A stretch of 64,000 bases of DNA from Clostridium ganghwense (GTDB taxonomy: Bacteria; Bacillota; Clostridia; Clostridiales; Clostridiaceae), in the NCBI RefSeq assembly GCF_026735165.1, contig NZ_JAPQES010000005.1, positions 112,829 through 176,828 of the forward strand. The letters are read 5' to 3'. Below the pieces are notes generated by a model, which did not search any database, was not told the DNA's origin, and was given only the letters and a program-made list of their open reading frames with translations. A program made the position numbers and the translations under genes. Each line of letters begins with the position of its first letter. Position 1 is the first letter of the stretch. Below, in pieces: positions 9,140 to 17,483 of this stretch.

Positions 9140-9429
9140 CTGTCTGATACTTTTTTATTTTTATATTTAATATTTTGTTTATTCTCTTTTACTTCTTTTA
9201 ATTTTTGTATTTTCCTTATATATAATTCATCTGTAGATAACCTTATACAGGCTACCATCATGTAAAATGATTTTGGAACTATCCTATTCTTAGTTAAATA
9301 TATACATTTCTTTGCTGTTCCAATATTCTTAAAGTGACTGTGATTTTTATAAAGTCCTTTTAAATTAATTACTACATATCCACGTTTACTTTTCTTTATG
9401 AGGTAATTACTATCATTTAAAATGATCAT
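9115..9429 (-). CDS. Small basic hypothetical protein
   Basis: This 104-aa basic protein has two parts. The first is an N-terminal region with SKRGYVVINLKGLYKNHSHF, resembling short proteins common in clostridial plasmids and phages. The second is a highly charged Lys-rich tail (about 75-104) likely to be helical or nucleic-acid binding. AGGATGTGAT precedes the ATG at suitable distance, and the downstream hairpin supports a real transcription unit. I do not recognise a named family and assign no function. Confidence 0.6.
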   Translation of the reverse strand: MIILNDSNYLIKKSKRGYVVINLKGLYKNHSHFKNIGTAKKCIYLTKNRIVPKSFYMMVACIRLSTDELYIRKIQKLKEVKENKQNIKYKNKKVSDRKSSYALA

Positions 9430-9730
9430 TTAATCACATCCTTTATCTCTTTAATACTATTATACAACATAGTATTAAATAAAGACGTATTTTTTATTAA
9501 ATTCTATGTATTTTTTTAACAATTATTAATTAAATTATAATGAATGTATGTAATATTCTGTTTAAGCTAATGTTAATTTTTTTATATTTTACTTGTATAA
9601 TAACACCAATACTTCCATCTAAACTACATTGAATTTTATATGCTTTTTTTATTAAAATATAAATATAATTTCAAAAACCTACTAGGTAATTTTTGAATAT
9701 CTCCTTTAGTTTTGATTTTTATTTAATGAA
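9430..9730. other. AT-rich intergenic stretch with one palindromic hairpin
   Basis: No ORF is supported. A hairpin at 9670-9697 has arms TTCAAAAA and TTTTTGAA around a CCTACTAGG core. The rest is AT-rich with no recognisable element. Confidence 0.5.
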
Positions 9731-9768
9731 AATAGGGTAGTTTCTCTTAGAGGCTACTCTATTTTTTT
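9731..9768 (+). terminator. Plus-strand rho-independent terminator without an assigned gene
   Basis: AATAGGGTAG (9731-9740) pairs with CTACTCTATT (9754-9763), one G-T pair, followed by a T run on the plus strand. No plus-strand gene ends here, so it may close a short untranslated transcript starting in the preceding 300 bp. Confidence 0.5.
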
Positions 9769-9816
9769 ACTTTTAAATACATAAGAAAATCTATTTTCCT
9801 TATAGTATCAAAGAAA

Positions 9817-9837
9817 ACCACCCGCTAAGCGGGTAGT
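9817..9837. terminator. Terminator downstream of the sedolisin-like genes
   Basis: ACCCGC/GCGGGT stem with a 3-nt loop, extended by AAC/GTT beyond one mismatch. It is T-rich on both flanks and lies 37 bp after the stop of the last protease gene on the minus strand. Confidence 0.65.
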
Positions 9838-9874
9838 TATTTTTAATATCAATTTGCATTTTTAAATTATCAAT

Positions 9875-11029
9875 CTATTTTAAACATCGAAGCTTTCTAA
9901 TTAAACGGTACACAATCGGAGATCCCAACCCAGTGACATAATCATAGCCTTTTGATGCACGATGAAAACCATTTGAACCTTTTGTTATATCACAGAAGTT
10001 ATACTGAGGAATTGAATAAGAAGTTTTTCCAGCAATGGTGTAAAGACGCTCACTGCAATTTGTAATCGGGCCGTATCCTTGTCCTGCACAAGCTATCACA
10101 GCTGCCCATGCAGGAGCGCTAAAGCTGGTACCTCCCAGAACAATCCATCCTACGTATCCATGAAAAGGAATACTAATATAAATCCAAACTCCCGTCTTAG
10201 GATCTGCAAGGAATGAAACATCGGGAATGCCGCGTTTTTGGTTTTGGTTGGTTATACCAAAAATAATTTGCCAGTAAGGCTCGGGGACAAACGGGCTTAT
10301 ACCTCCACCAGAACCAGACCAGGCGACCTCGGGGCATATACGTTTCCCATTTTTGCTAAGCTGCAGAGAGGTTCCGCCTACAGCAAGAACATAAGGTGAG
10401 GCTGCCGGATACAATGGCATACCTGCATCGCCTGAACCTGCCACAAATACTGTGCCTTCATGTTGAAAATGATAGTCAAAAACCCATTCACCATAAAATT
10501 CTTCTCTTCCCCAACTCATAGAAACAACTTGTACACCTTGTTTTACTGCATAATCAATAGCAGAGAAAAGATTGGTGAATGTGTTTGATTTAGCAGCCAC
10601 AAGCAGTATTTTTGCTCTTGGTGCCAAAGTATGAATCCATTCCACATCAAGAGAAGTTTCTAGGGCCCATAAGGGATCCACTGGTGGTCGCCCATCGGGA
10701 TAAGCAATTGTAATGTTGGCCTTAGGTAGATTAAACATGTTGCTGAACACACATAGGTCATTTTCTATATTAGGGTGATCGAAAGCTGTAATAATAGCAA
10801 CAGTCTGACCTTGACCAATAAAACATTTGTCAAAATAATAAGCCTTTTTAATTTGTGATGGATGATAACCAGTGAAAGGAAGAGTTTTAATTTGTAATGG
10901 ATTATAACCTTTTAAAGAACTTGTAATCTTTTTGTTTATAAGATAAAAGGGATGTGCATATATATTGTTGCCAATATCTTTTTCCTTTTGTATCCTATTA
11001 TATTCCCTATTATTTTCCTTCTGTATCAT
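9875..11029 (-). CDS. S53 sedolisin/kumamolisin-like serine-carboxyl peptidase, copy 1
   Basis: This 384-aa protein is an S53 family endopeptidase. The catalytic set is complete: Glu124 and Asp128 in LETSLDVEW, oxyanion Asp201 in AGSGDAG, and Ser302 in GGTSFSAPAWAA. The C-terminal calcium site is also present (CDITKGSNG, GYDYVTGLGSP, about 347-371). The usual S53 pro-domain of about 170-190 residues is absent: the catalytic domain begins near residue 54 after a short leader. The leader holds two copies of a GYxPxQIK motif (41-48 and 54-61). No signal peptide is visible. SD GGGGGTGACT. It is the last of three tandem paralogs and precedes the terminator at 9817. Base composition is noticeably less AT-rich than the surroundings, which suggests transfer. 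Protease activity and localisation are untested. Confidence 0.9.
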   Translation of the reverse strand: MIQKENNREYNRIQKEKDIGNNIYAHPFYLINKKITSSLKGYNPLQIKTLPFTGYHPSQIKKAYYFDKCFIGQGQTVAIITAFDHPNIENDLCVFSNMFNLPKANITIAYPDGRPPVDPLWALETSLDVEWIHTLAPRAKILLVAAKSNTFTNLFSAIDYAVKQGVQVVSMSWGREEFYGEWVFDYHFQHEGTVFVAGSGDAGMPLYPAASPYVLAVGGTSLQLSKNGKRICPEVAWSGSGGGISPFVPEPYWQIIFGITNQNQKRGIPDVSFLADPKTGVWIYISIPFHGYVGWIVLGGTSFSAPAWAAVIACAGQGYGPITNCSERLYTIAGKTSYSIPQYNFCDITKGSNGFHRASKGYDYVTGLGSPIVYRLIRKLRCLK

Positions 11030-11050
11030 CTTTAGTCACCCCCAAATATT

Positions 11051-11088
11051 AGGTTAGCCTAATATATTAACCTCACTATAGTATACAA
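11051..11088 (-). promoter_or_regulatory. Promoter and inverted-repeat operator of sedolisin copy 1
   Basis: Minus-strand TTGTAT (11083-11088) and TATATT (11061-11066) are 16 bp apart. An inverted repeat AGGTTA...TAACCT (11051-11073) covers the -10 and start region. The same arrangement precedes all three paralogs. The arms are less perfect here than in copy 2. Confidence 0.6.
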
Positions 11089-11150
11089 AAAAACGATATC
11101 AGTGGTGCATAATGCTTTTTAATATCAATTTGTATTTTTAAATTATCAAT

Positions 11151-12305
11151 CTATTTTAAACAACGAAGCTTTCTAATTAAACGGTATACAATCGGAGATC
11201 CTAGCCCAGTGACATAATCATAGCCTTTTGACGCACGATAAAAACCGTTTGAACCTTTTGTTATATCGCAGAAGTTATACTGAGGAATTGAATAAGAAGT
11301 TTTTCCAGCAATGGTGTAGAGACGCTTACTGCAATTTGTAATCGAGCCGTATCCCTGGCCCGCACAAGCTATCACAGCTGCCCATGCAGGAGCGCTAAAG
11401 CTAGTGCCTCCCAAAACAACCCATTCTATCATACCCTCCACAGGAATACTAATATAAACCCAAACTCCCGTACCTGGGTCAGCAAGAAATGAAACATCGG
11501 GAATACCGCGTTTTTGGTTTTGGTTGGTTATACCAAAAGTAATTTGCCAGCAAGGCTCGGGTACAAACTGGCTTATACCTCCGCCGGAACCAAACCAAGC
11601 AATTTCGGGGCATATACGTTTCCCCTTTTTGCTAAGCTTCAGAGAGGTTCCTCCTATACCCAGAACATGAGATGATGCTGCCGGATACACTGGTATGCCA
11701 TAATCACCTGAAGACGCCACAAATACTATATCTTCATGCACAAAATGATGGTCAAAAAGATATTGCCCCTTAAATTCTTCTCCTCCAAAGCTCATAGAAA
11801 CAACTTGTACACCTTGTTTCACGGCATAATCAACAGCAGAGCAAATATCGACTAATCTGTTTGATTTAGCAGCTACAACCAGTATTTTTGCTCTTGGTGC
11901 CAAAGCATGAATCCATTCCACATCAAGGCAAGTTTCTAGCGCCCAAACAGGATGTACTGGTGGTCGCCCATCTGGGTAAGCAATTGTAAGATCTGCCTTC
12001 GGTAGATTAAACATGCGATTAAACACACATAAGTCATGCTCTATATTGGGATGGTCGAAAGCTGTAATGATAGCAACTGTCTGACCTTCACCAATAAAAC
12101 ATTTGTCAAAATAATAAGCCTTTTTAATTTGTGATGGATGATAACCAGTAAAAGGAAGCATTTTAATTTGTGATGGATTATAACCATTTAAAGAACTTGT
12201 GGCCTTTTTGTTTATATGATAAAAGGTGTGCACTTGCATACTGTTGCCAATATCTTTTTCCTTTTGTATCCTATTATATTCACTATTATTTTCCTTCTGT
12301 ATCAT
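11151..12305 (-). CDS. S53 sedolisin/kumamolisin-like serine-carboxyl peptidase, copy 2
   Basis: This 384-aa paralog of its neighbours is collinear throughout. Catalytic residues are conserved: Glu124 and Asp128 in LETCLDVEW, Asp201 in ASSGDYG, Ser302 in GGTSFSAPAWAA. The C-terminal Ca-site motif GYDYVTGLGSP is also kept. Differences concentrate at about 145-190 and 275-297, probably substrate-cleft surfaces (for example IPVEGMIEWVVLG against IPFHGYVGWIVLG in copy 1), which hints at divergent specificity. Like the others it lacks a pro-domain and signal peptide and has the doubled GYxPxQIK leader. It has its own promoter/palindrome cassette, so the three genes are probably separate units, not one operon. 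Confidence 0.9.
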   Translation of the reverse strand: MIQKENNSEYNRIQKEKDIGNSMQVHTFYHINKKATSSLNGYNPSQIKMLPFTGYHPSQIKKAYYFDKCFIGEGQTVAIITAFDHPNIEHDLCVFNRMFNLPKADLTIAYPDGRPPVHPVWALETCLDVEWIHALAPRAKILVVAAKSNRLVDICSAVDYAVKQGVQVVSMSFGGEEFKGQYLFDHHFVHEDIVFVASSGDYGIPVYPAASSHVLGIGGTSLKLSKKGKRICPEIAWFGSGGGISQFVPEPCWQITFGITNQNQKRGIPDVSFLADPGTGVWVYISIPVEGMIEWVVLGGTSFSAPAWAAVIACAGQGYGSITNCSKRLYTIAGKTSYSIPQYNFCDITKGSNGFYRASKGYDYVTGLGSPIVYRLIRKLRCLK

Positions 12306-12326
12306 CTTTAGTCACCCCCAACTATT

Positions 12327-12364
12327 AGGTTAATATAATATATTAACCTCACTATAGTATATAA
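12327..12364 (-). promoter_or_regulatory. Promoter and perfect palindrome of sedolisin copy 2
   Basis: A 23-bp perfect palindrome (12327-12349; arms AGGTTAATATA and TATATTAACCT around one central A) overlaps TATATT (12337-12342). The -35 is TTATAT (12359-12364) at 16 bp. This is the best-conserved copy of the shared operator-like element. Confidence 0.6.
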
Positions 12365-12427
12365 AAAAATGATATCAGTGGTTCATAATGCTTTTATAAT
12401 AGCGATTTACATTTTTAAATTATCAAT

Positions 12428-13582
12428 CTATTTTAAACATCGGAGTTTTCTAATTAAACGGTACACAATCGGAGATCCCAACCCAGTGACATAATCATAT
12501 TCTTTTGATGCACGATGAAAACCATTTGAACCTTTTATTATATCACAGAAGTTATACTGAGGAATTGAATAAGAAGTTTTTCCAGCAATGGCGTAAAGAC
12601 GCTCACTGCAATTTGTAATCGGTCCGTATCCCTGTCCCGCACAAGCTATCACAGCTGCCCATGCAGGAGCTGCAAAGCTGGTGCCTCCCAGAACAGTCCA
12701 TCCCCATTTGCCTTGGATAGGAACACTAGTATAAACCCAAACTCCCATACTAGGGTCAGCAACAAATGAAACATCGGGAATGCGGCGTTTTTGATTTTCG
12801 TTGGTTATACCAAAAGTAATTTGCCAACAAGGCTCGGGTACAAACTGGCTTATACCTCCGCCAGAACCGGACCAGGCGATCTCGGGACATATACGTTTCC
12901 CCTTTTTGCTGAGTTTCAGAGAAGTTCCTCCTACACTCAGAACATAAGATGATGCTGCCGGATATATTGGTATGCCATCATTACCTGAAGACGCCACAAA
13001 TACTATATCTTCATGTTGAAAATGATGGTCAAATACCCATTCAAGGCTAAATTCTTTTCCTCCCCAGCTCATAGAAACAACTTGTACACCTTGTTTCACG
13101 GCATAATCAACAGCAGAGAACATATGGCGGTATGAGTTTGATTTAGCTTCTACAACCAATATTTTTGCTCCTGGAGCCAAAGCATGAACCCACTGAACAT
13201 CAAGAGCAGTTTCTAGTGCCCACCCAGGATTTACTGGTGGTCGCCCATCGGGATAAGCAATTGTAATATCAGCCTTCGGTAGATTAAACATGTTACTGAA
13301 CACACATAAATCATTTTCTATATTAGGATGATCGAAAGCTGTAACAATAGCAACGGTCTGGCCTTCACCAATAAAACATCTGTCAAAATAATAACCCTTT
13401 TTAATTTGTGATGGATGATAACCAGTGAAAGGAAGCATTCTAATTTGTGTTGGATTATAACCACTTAAAGAACGTGTGGCCTTTTTGTTTATAAGATAAA
13501 AGGTATGTGCATATATATTGTTGTCAATATCTTTTTCCATTTGTATCCTATTATATTCACTATTATTTTCCTTCTGTATCAT
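12428..13582 (-). CDS. S53 sedolisin/kumamolisin-like serine-carboxyl peptidase, copy 3
   Basis: This 384-aa paralog is the first in transcription direction. The catalytic set is Glu124 and Asp128 in LETALDVQW, Asp201 in ASSGNDG shifted to the neighbouring position (Asn-Asp instead of Asp), and Ser302 in GGTSFAAPAWAA. The change of SGD to SGND at the oxyanion site is notable: the aspartate is Asp202 unless Asn201 takes its place, so activity may differ. The short leader with doubled GYxPxQIR/K and the C-terminal GSNGFHRASKEYDYVTGLGSP are kept. Spacing to copy 2 is 122 bp and holds the promoter/palindrome cassette. It arose by tandem duplication with its neighbours. Confidence 0.88.
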   Translation of the reverse strand: MIQKENNSEYNRIQMEKDIDNNIYAHTFYLINKKATRSLSGYNPTQIRMLPFTGYHPSQIKKGYYFDRCFIGEGQTVAIVTAFDHPNIENDLCVFSNMFNLPKADITIAYPDGRPPVNPGWALETALDVQWVHALAPGAKILVVEAKSNSYRHMFSAVDYAVKQGVQVVSMSWGGKEFSLEWVFDHHFQHEDIVFVASSGNDGIPIYPAASSYVLSVGGTSLKLSKKGKRICPEIAWSGSGGGISQFVPEPCWQITFGITNENQKRRIPDVSFVADPSMGVWVYTSVPIQGKWGWTVLGGTSFAAPAWAAVIACAGQGYGPITNCSERLYAIAGKTSYSIPQYNFCDIIKGSNGFHRASKEYDYVTGLGSPIVYRLIRKLRCLK

Positions 13583-13603
13583 CTTTAGTCACCCCCAACT
13601 ATT

Positions 13604-13641
13604 AGGTTAACATAATATATTAACCTCACTATAGTATACAA
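13604..13641 (-). promoter_or_regulatory. Promoter and near-palindrome of sedolisin copy 3
   Basis: Inverted repeat AGGTTAACAT...ATATTAACCT (13604-13626), TATATT (13614-13619) and TTGTAT (13636-13641), 16 bp apart, in the same geometry as in the other two copies. Confidence 0.6.
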
Positions 13642-13687
13642 AAAAATGATATCACGTGTTCCACCATCTGCTTGAATATCTAATCAT

Positions 13688-13993
13688 CTAAATCATAAGT
13701 AAACATATATAAGTAAATAAAACAGAACCAGTTACTGCAATAAATAATTTCTCTTTGATAGCGCTTAATAGTATTGCAATTCCTAACGCACATATTGAAA
13801 TCAAAGGATGTCCATCTATAGCTGAAAATCCGCCAGGTATAACCATAGCTCCTAAAGCTGCATAAGGTATGTATGTTAAACTTCTTTTCACCTTATCTGA
13901 AAAATTTAATCTCTCAACAATATAAAAAGGTAAAACTCGCGGTATATATGTTGCTAGCATCATTCCTATAATTAATAGCATTATCTTATTCAT
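13688..13993 (-). CDS. azlD: AzlD-type branched-chain amino acid exporter subunit
   Basis: This 101-aa membrane protein with about four helices is the small partner of AzlC in exporting branched-chain (and related) amino acids. The motif ATYIPRVLPF near the N-terminus is characteristic. The ATG at 13993 (MNKIMLLIIGM) is chosen because GAGGAG lies 8 bases upstream. A longer in-frame reading from 14026 would lie inside azlC. The start overlaps the azlC stop by 8 bp, which indicates translational coupling. Confidence 0.88.
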   Translation of the reverse strand: MNKIMLLIIGMMLATYIPRVLPFYIVERLNFSDKVKRSLTYIPYAALGAMVIPGGFSAIDGHPLISICALGIAILLSAIKEKLFIAVTGSVLFTYICLLMI

Positions 13994-14702
13994 AACATTT
14001 CTCCTCATTTTCATTATTTTTTTCATCTATTACATTCCATATCATAACAGTTAATACTATAACTATTATGATGTGCCATCCTTGAGGAATAAATTTAATA
14101 TTGTGAATTAATAAATTTAGGATGCCTGAAGTTACTACAATGCCAATAGTTTTAAAAGATTTTTTAAACTCTGGTGCTAATATTGCTAAAAACATAGCAT
14201 ATAAAGCTATTCCCATACTTTGACTTAATGCACTTGAGATTATACTTCCTAGTTGAAATCCTAACAAAGAACCTAGTGATAAAGATAAATATGCAGTTGC
14301 AGCCATAGGCAAATAAAAATATACTCCAACAGATTCTTGTTTTAAATATGATATAGAATATGTTTCGTCTGTCATCCAAAATGCTATTAAAGGACGCCAT
14401 TTCAAACAATTTTTATTAAGTTTAGTACTAAGTGAGACTCCCATAATAAAATGCCTGAAATTAAAAAGCAATGTTGTGAATATTATACTCAATACACCTG
14501 CTCCTGAATTTAATAACTCTAGTGCAACAAACTGTGATGCACCTGCATAAACAATTGCTGAAAACCCTACACATTCTGCTAAACTAATGCCACTGGATTT
14601 AGCTAAAATTCCAAATGTCATGGCAATAGGAATAAATCCTAATGCTATAGACGCCCCAGCTTGAAACCCTGCCTTAATTTCTGATAAATAATTCTTATTC
14701 AT
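13986..14702 (-). CDS. azlC: AzlC-type branched-chain amino acid exporter large subunit
   Basis: This 238-aa protein of about seven to eight helices opens with MNKNYLSEIKAGFQAGASIALGFIPIAMTFGILA and carries the AzlC hallmark ECVGFSAIVYAGASQFVALELL. Start: ATG at 14702 with GAGGAGAG 12 bases upstream. An upstream in-frame TTG at 14726 is less likely because that codon sits next to the binding site. Together with AzlD it forms a two-component exporter, and it is divergent from the MocR-type regulator, its likely controller. Confidence 0.9.
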   Translation of the reverse strand: MNKNYLSEIKAGFQAGASIALGFIPIAMTFGILAKSSGISLAECVGFSAIVYAGASQFVALELLNSGAGVLSIIFTTLLFNFRHFIMGVSLSTKLNKNCLKWRPLIAFWMTDETYSISYLKQESVGVYFYLPMAATAYLSLSLGSLLGFQLGSIISSALSQSMGIALYAMFLAILAPEFKKSFKTIGIVVTSGILNLLIHNIKFIPQGWHIIIVIVLTVMIWNVIDEKNNENEEKCYE

Positions 14703-14814
14703 TTTATATTGTATCTCTCCTCTCAAAGATATAATTAATTTACTCTAATAATCTTTAAACTAGTTTTATGATTGAATACTTGGTAAATTTGTTATATTAT
14801 AAAGTAAATTATAT

Positions 14815-14847
14815 ATAACAGTCAAAACAAAAGCATAACAGTTAAAA
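14815..14847. promoter_or_regulatory. Direct-repeat operator between azlC and the MocR regulator
   Basis: ATAACAGTCAAAA (14815-14827) and ATAACAGTTAAAA (14835-14847) repeat in direct orientation with exactly 20-bp periodicity, two helical turns. They lie just upstream of the regulator's ribosome binding site. MocR/PdxR-type regulators commonly bind such direct repeats. Confidence 0.6.
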
Positions 14848-14860
14848 GGGAGAATATTCA

Positions 14861-16309
14861 ATGTTTATATCTTTTGATAGAAATAAGAAAGAACCACTCT
14901 ATAAACAAGTAGCTCATGGTATTACAGACAAAATTCTGTCAGCAGAATTTTCAAACAATATGAAATTACCTTCCGTTAGAGAATTATCTAAGAATCTTGG
15001 ATTAAGTCATATGACTATTGTTAAAGCTTATGAGTTACTTGAAAAAGATAAGATGATAGTAAAAATTCATGGTAAAGGTATTTTTGTTAATTCTTCTGTA
15101 CTCTGCCCAACTTCTAATACAAAAATAATATCCTCATGGTATAGTTCTATCGAAGATTATCAACCTAGGGCTCTTACGCTAAATCTTTTAAAAAATACTT
15201 TAATCAAGAAAAAATACAATTTATCATATGCTATGCTGCCTACGAGTTTATGTCTAGATGTTAAAGATATATTTATGAATGTTTTATCTACTCAGCCTGA
15301 AGCACTAATGACTTATACAGAGACCTCTGGAGATTCAAAGTTAAAAAAATCATTTATTCAATATCTATCTAAATATAGAAGTATTAATACAAATTCTAAA
15401 GAGATGATAATTATTTCTGGCACACAACAAGGTCTAAGTTTAATAGCATCTGTTTTTACAAATTCAAAAGACCTTATAATGATAGAGTCTCCATCTTATA
15501 CTGGTGCAATAGATGCCTTTAAAAGTTCTGGTGCTGTGATAAAAGCATTACCAATTTGTAATAACAGACTTTCTCTTAACGAACTTTTAAAACAATGTGA
15601 TCAGCGACCTCCAAAATTTGTGTATCTAACACCAAATTACAGTAATCCAACAGGATATTGCTTGTCAAAACAAGAACGTCTTGAACTCTTAAATATTGCT
15701 GAATCTTTCAATTTTCATATTATCGAAGATGATCCTTGGGGAGAAATTAGTTTTGAGAAAGAGCCTCCATTACCTATTAAAGCTTATGATAAAAATAATA
15801 GAGTTATATACATCAAAGGGATTAGTAAAATTTTAGGTGCTGGTTATAGAGTAAGCCTTCTCTCAGCCTCTGAAAATATCACTAATACTATTGAAAAAGC
15901 AAAGGCTTGCGCCGATTTAGGAACAGCTTTATTAACGCAAAGACTACTATCTGAAGTTTTAAATAGTCCAAAGATTGATACTCATATTCAAAATATAAAG
16001 GATTTTGTTCAACAAAGAATGCAACTTACAATAAAAATTTTAAGAGAGAATTTAAATAAAAAAGTAAAGTACATAGTTCCAAATGGCGGATTCAATATTT
16101 GGCTTAAACTTCCTAATGAAATAAATACAGCGAATATTCTATTTGAATGTGCTTATGATAAAGGAATTACATTTTTACCGGGAGCTATCTGCTATCCACT
16201 ACATCCCCACCATAATGAAATAAGAATTTCAGTTTCATATTTAAATGATGAGGATTATAAATTTGCGATTATGAAACTATGTAAGATTATAAATGAAAGA
16301 TTAAAATAA
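14861..16309 (+). CDS. MocR-type GntR/aminotransferase-fold transcriptional regulator
   Basis: This 482-aa protein has an N-terminal GntR winged helix (about 8-76; KLPSVRELSKNLGLSHMTIVKAYELL). It is joined by a linker to a fold-type I PLP domain (about 115-480). Cofactor signatures are LTPNYSNPTGY, IIEDDPWGEI and the probable Schiff-base lysine in YIKGISKILGAGYR. Such proteins sense PLP or amino-acid-like ligands and regulate neighbours. Start: ATG behind GGGAGA. It is divergent from azlCD, and the 20-bp-spaced direct repeat in the gap makes azlCD the likely target and autoregulation probable. Ligand not predictable. Confidence 0.9.
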   Translation: MFISFDRNKKEPLYKQVAHGITDKILSAEFSNNMKLPSVRELSKNLGLSHMTIVKAYELLEKDKMIVKIHGKGIFVNSSVLCPTSNTKIISSWYSSIEDYQPRALTLNLLKNTLIKKKYNLSYAMLPTSLCLDVKDIFMNVLSTQPEALMTYTETSGDSKLKKSFIQYLSKYRSINTNSKEMIIISGTQQGLSLIASVFTNSKDLIMIESPSYTGAIDAFKSSGAVIKALPICNNRLSLNELLKQCDQRPPKFVYLTPNYSNPTGYCLSKQERLELLNIAESFNFHIIEDDPWGEISFEKEPPLPIKAYDKNNRVIYIKGISKILGAGYRVSLLSASENITNTIEKAKACADLGTALLTQRLLSEVLNSPKIDTHIQNIKDFVQQRMQLTIKILRENLNKKVKYIVPNGGFNIWLKLPNEINTANILFECAYDKGITFLPGAICYPLHPHHNEIRISVSYLNDEDYKFAIMKLCKIINERLK

Positions 16310-17182
16310 ACTTAATTGCTTTTTCTCATAGTCTTTCTTATAAGCAGTTATAATATCCTGCATTTTATATAGTATATTTGCTTTATCACACTCTTCTTTA
16401 AAGAGTTTCCACAATGCAGTTGCGCGTTTTGAACGACATTCATAAGAAAATCCATATTCCTTTATATACCTCTGAGTTGTACCATAGAACTGTTCATCTA
16501 ACTTTTTAAAGAAATAATTTCTTTGATTTTGTCTAAGTGTTACCCCAAAAGCAGGATAAATAAATTTTGCACCACTTTCCTTTGCTAACCTTATAATATT
16601 TAATATATTTTCGTCACTATCTTCAATAAAAGATAGTACAGGCATTAGCAATATACCTGTAAAAATACCACTTGCAGAAAGCCTTTTTATTGCATCAAAT
16701 CTCTTTGATGCTACTGCCACATTAGGTTCAAGCTTTTTACAAAGACTGTCATCCCCTGTTGTAATTGTGATTTTAACAATAACAGGGGAATACTTTTTTA
16801 TATCTTGCAATATATCTATATCTCTTGTAACAAGATCACTTTTTGTTGCTATGGCAATCCCAAAATTATATTTATTTATAAGTTTTAATGCTTTTCTAGT
16901 AAACTCATACTCAGCTTCAAAAGGATTATACGGATCTGACATTGATCCTGTAGCAACTATCCCTTTTTTACGTTTTGATTTAAGTTCCCTATTTATTATT
17001 TCAATAGCATCCTGCTTTGCACGAACAGTATCAAAATCTTTAATTTGATAGCATTCACTTCTTGAATCACAATAAATGCATCCATGACAGCAACCTTTAT
17101 ATATATTCATATTATACTCAGTGCCAAACCAATCTATATTGTTTGTTTTTGTTATAATTGTTTTTGCAGGTATAAATTTCAT
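16301..17182 (-). CDS. Radical SAM protein, SplB/Rv2578c-like
   Basis: This 293-aa radical SAM enzyme has its cluster-binding motif CCHGCIYC (Cx3Cx2C) near residues 32-39, preceded by NMNIYKGC as in the spore-photoproduct-lyase-like subfamily. GSMSDPYNPFEAEYEFTRKAL is the following conserved helix. It is shorter than true spore photoproduct lyase (about 340 aa) and its repair role is unproven, so I call it SplB-like only. AAGGAG precedes the ATG. Its 3' end overlaps the 3' end of the convergent MocR gene by 9 bp, and no terminator lies between them. Confidence 0.85.
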   Translation of the reverse strand: MKFIPAKTIITKTNNIDWFGTEYNMNIYKGCCHGCIYCDSRSECYQIKDFDTVRAKQDAIEIINRELKSKRKKGIVATGSMSDPYNPFEAEYEFTRKALKLINKYNFGIAIATKSDLVTRDIDILQDIKKYSPVIVKITITTGDDSLCKKLEPNVAVASKRFDAIKRLSASGIFTGILLMPVLSFIEDSDENILNIIRLAKESGAKFIYPAFGVTLRQNQRNYFFKKLDEQFYGTTQRYIKEYGFSYECRSKRATALWKLFKEECDKANILYKMQDIITAYKKDYEKKQLSLF

Positions 17183-17440
17183 TTCATACTCCTTTATATT
17201 TCAAGTATTTTTTGTAACTTCTCTTTTTTATATTTTAAAGTGTTCGGCTTTTTGTGTCTACAATATTATACTAACACCAGGTTTCTACAACAATTATTTC
17301 TCAAAATTATTGTAAAATGAACCTATTATTCCTAATATATCCTATGTGCTTTAAACATATAACACATAGTTCAATTTTTAAACACTTTACTTTCTATATT
17401 TAGCTTTATGAACTGTTTGACCATATTGTTTATACAACTA

Positions 17441-17449
17441 TGCTATAAT
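17441..17449 (+). promoter_or_regulatory. Extended -10 promoter of the acetyltransferase gene
   Basis: TGCTATAAT (TGn-TATAAT, 17441-17449) lies 35 bp before the start codon. No -35 at standard spacing is clear, though TTGACC lies 21 bp upstream of the -10. The rest of the 300-bp gap from 17183 shows nothing else recognisable. Confidence 0.5.
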
Positions 17450-17483
17450 GTTTCAGGCGCGCACTAAATAAGGAGTGTATAAA

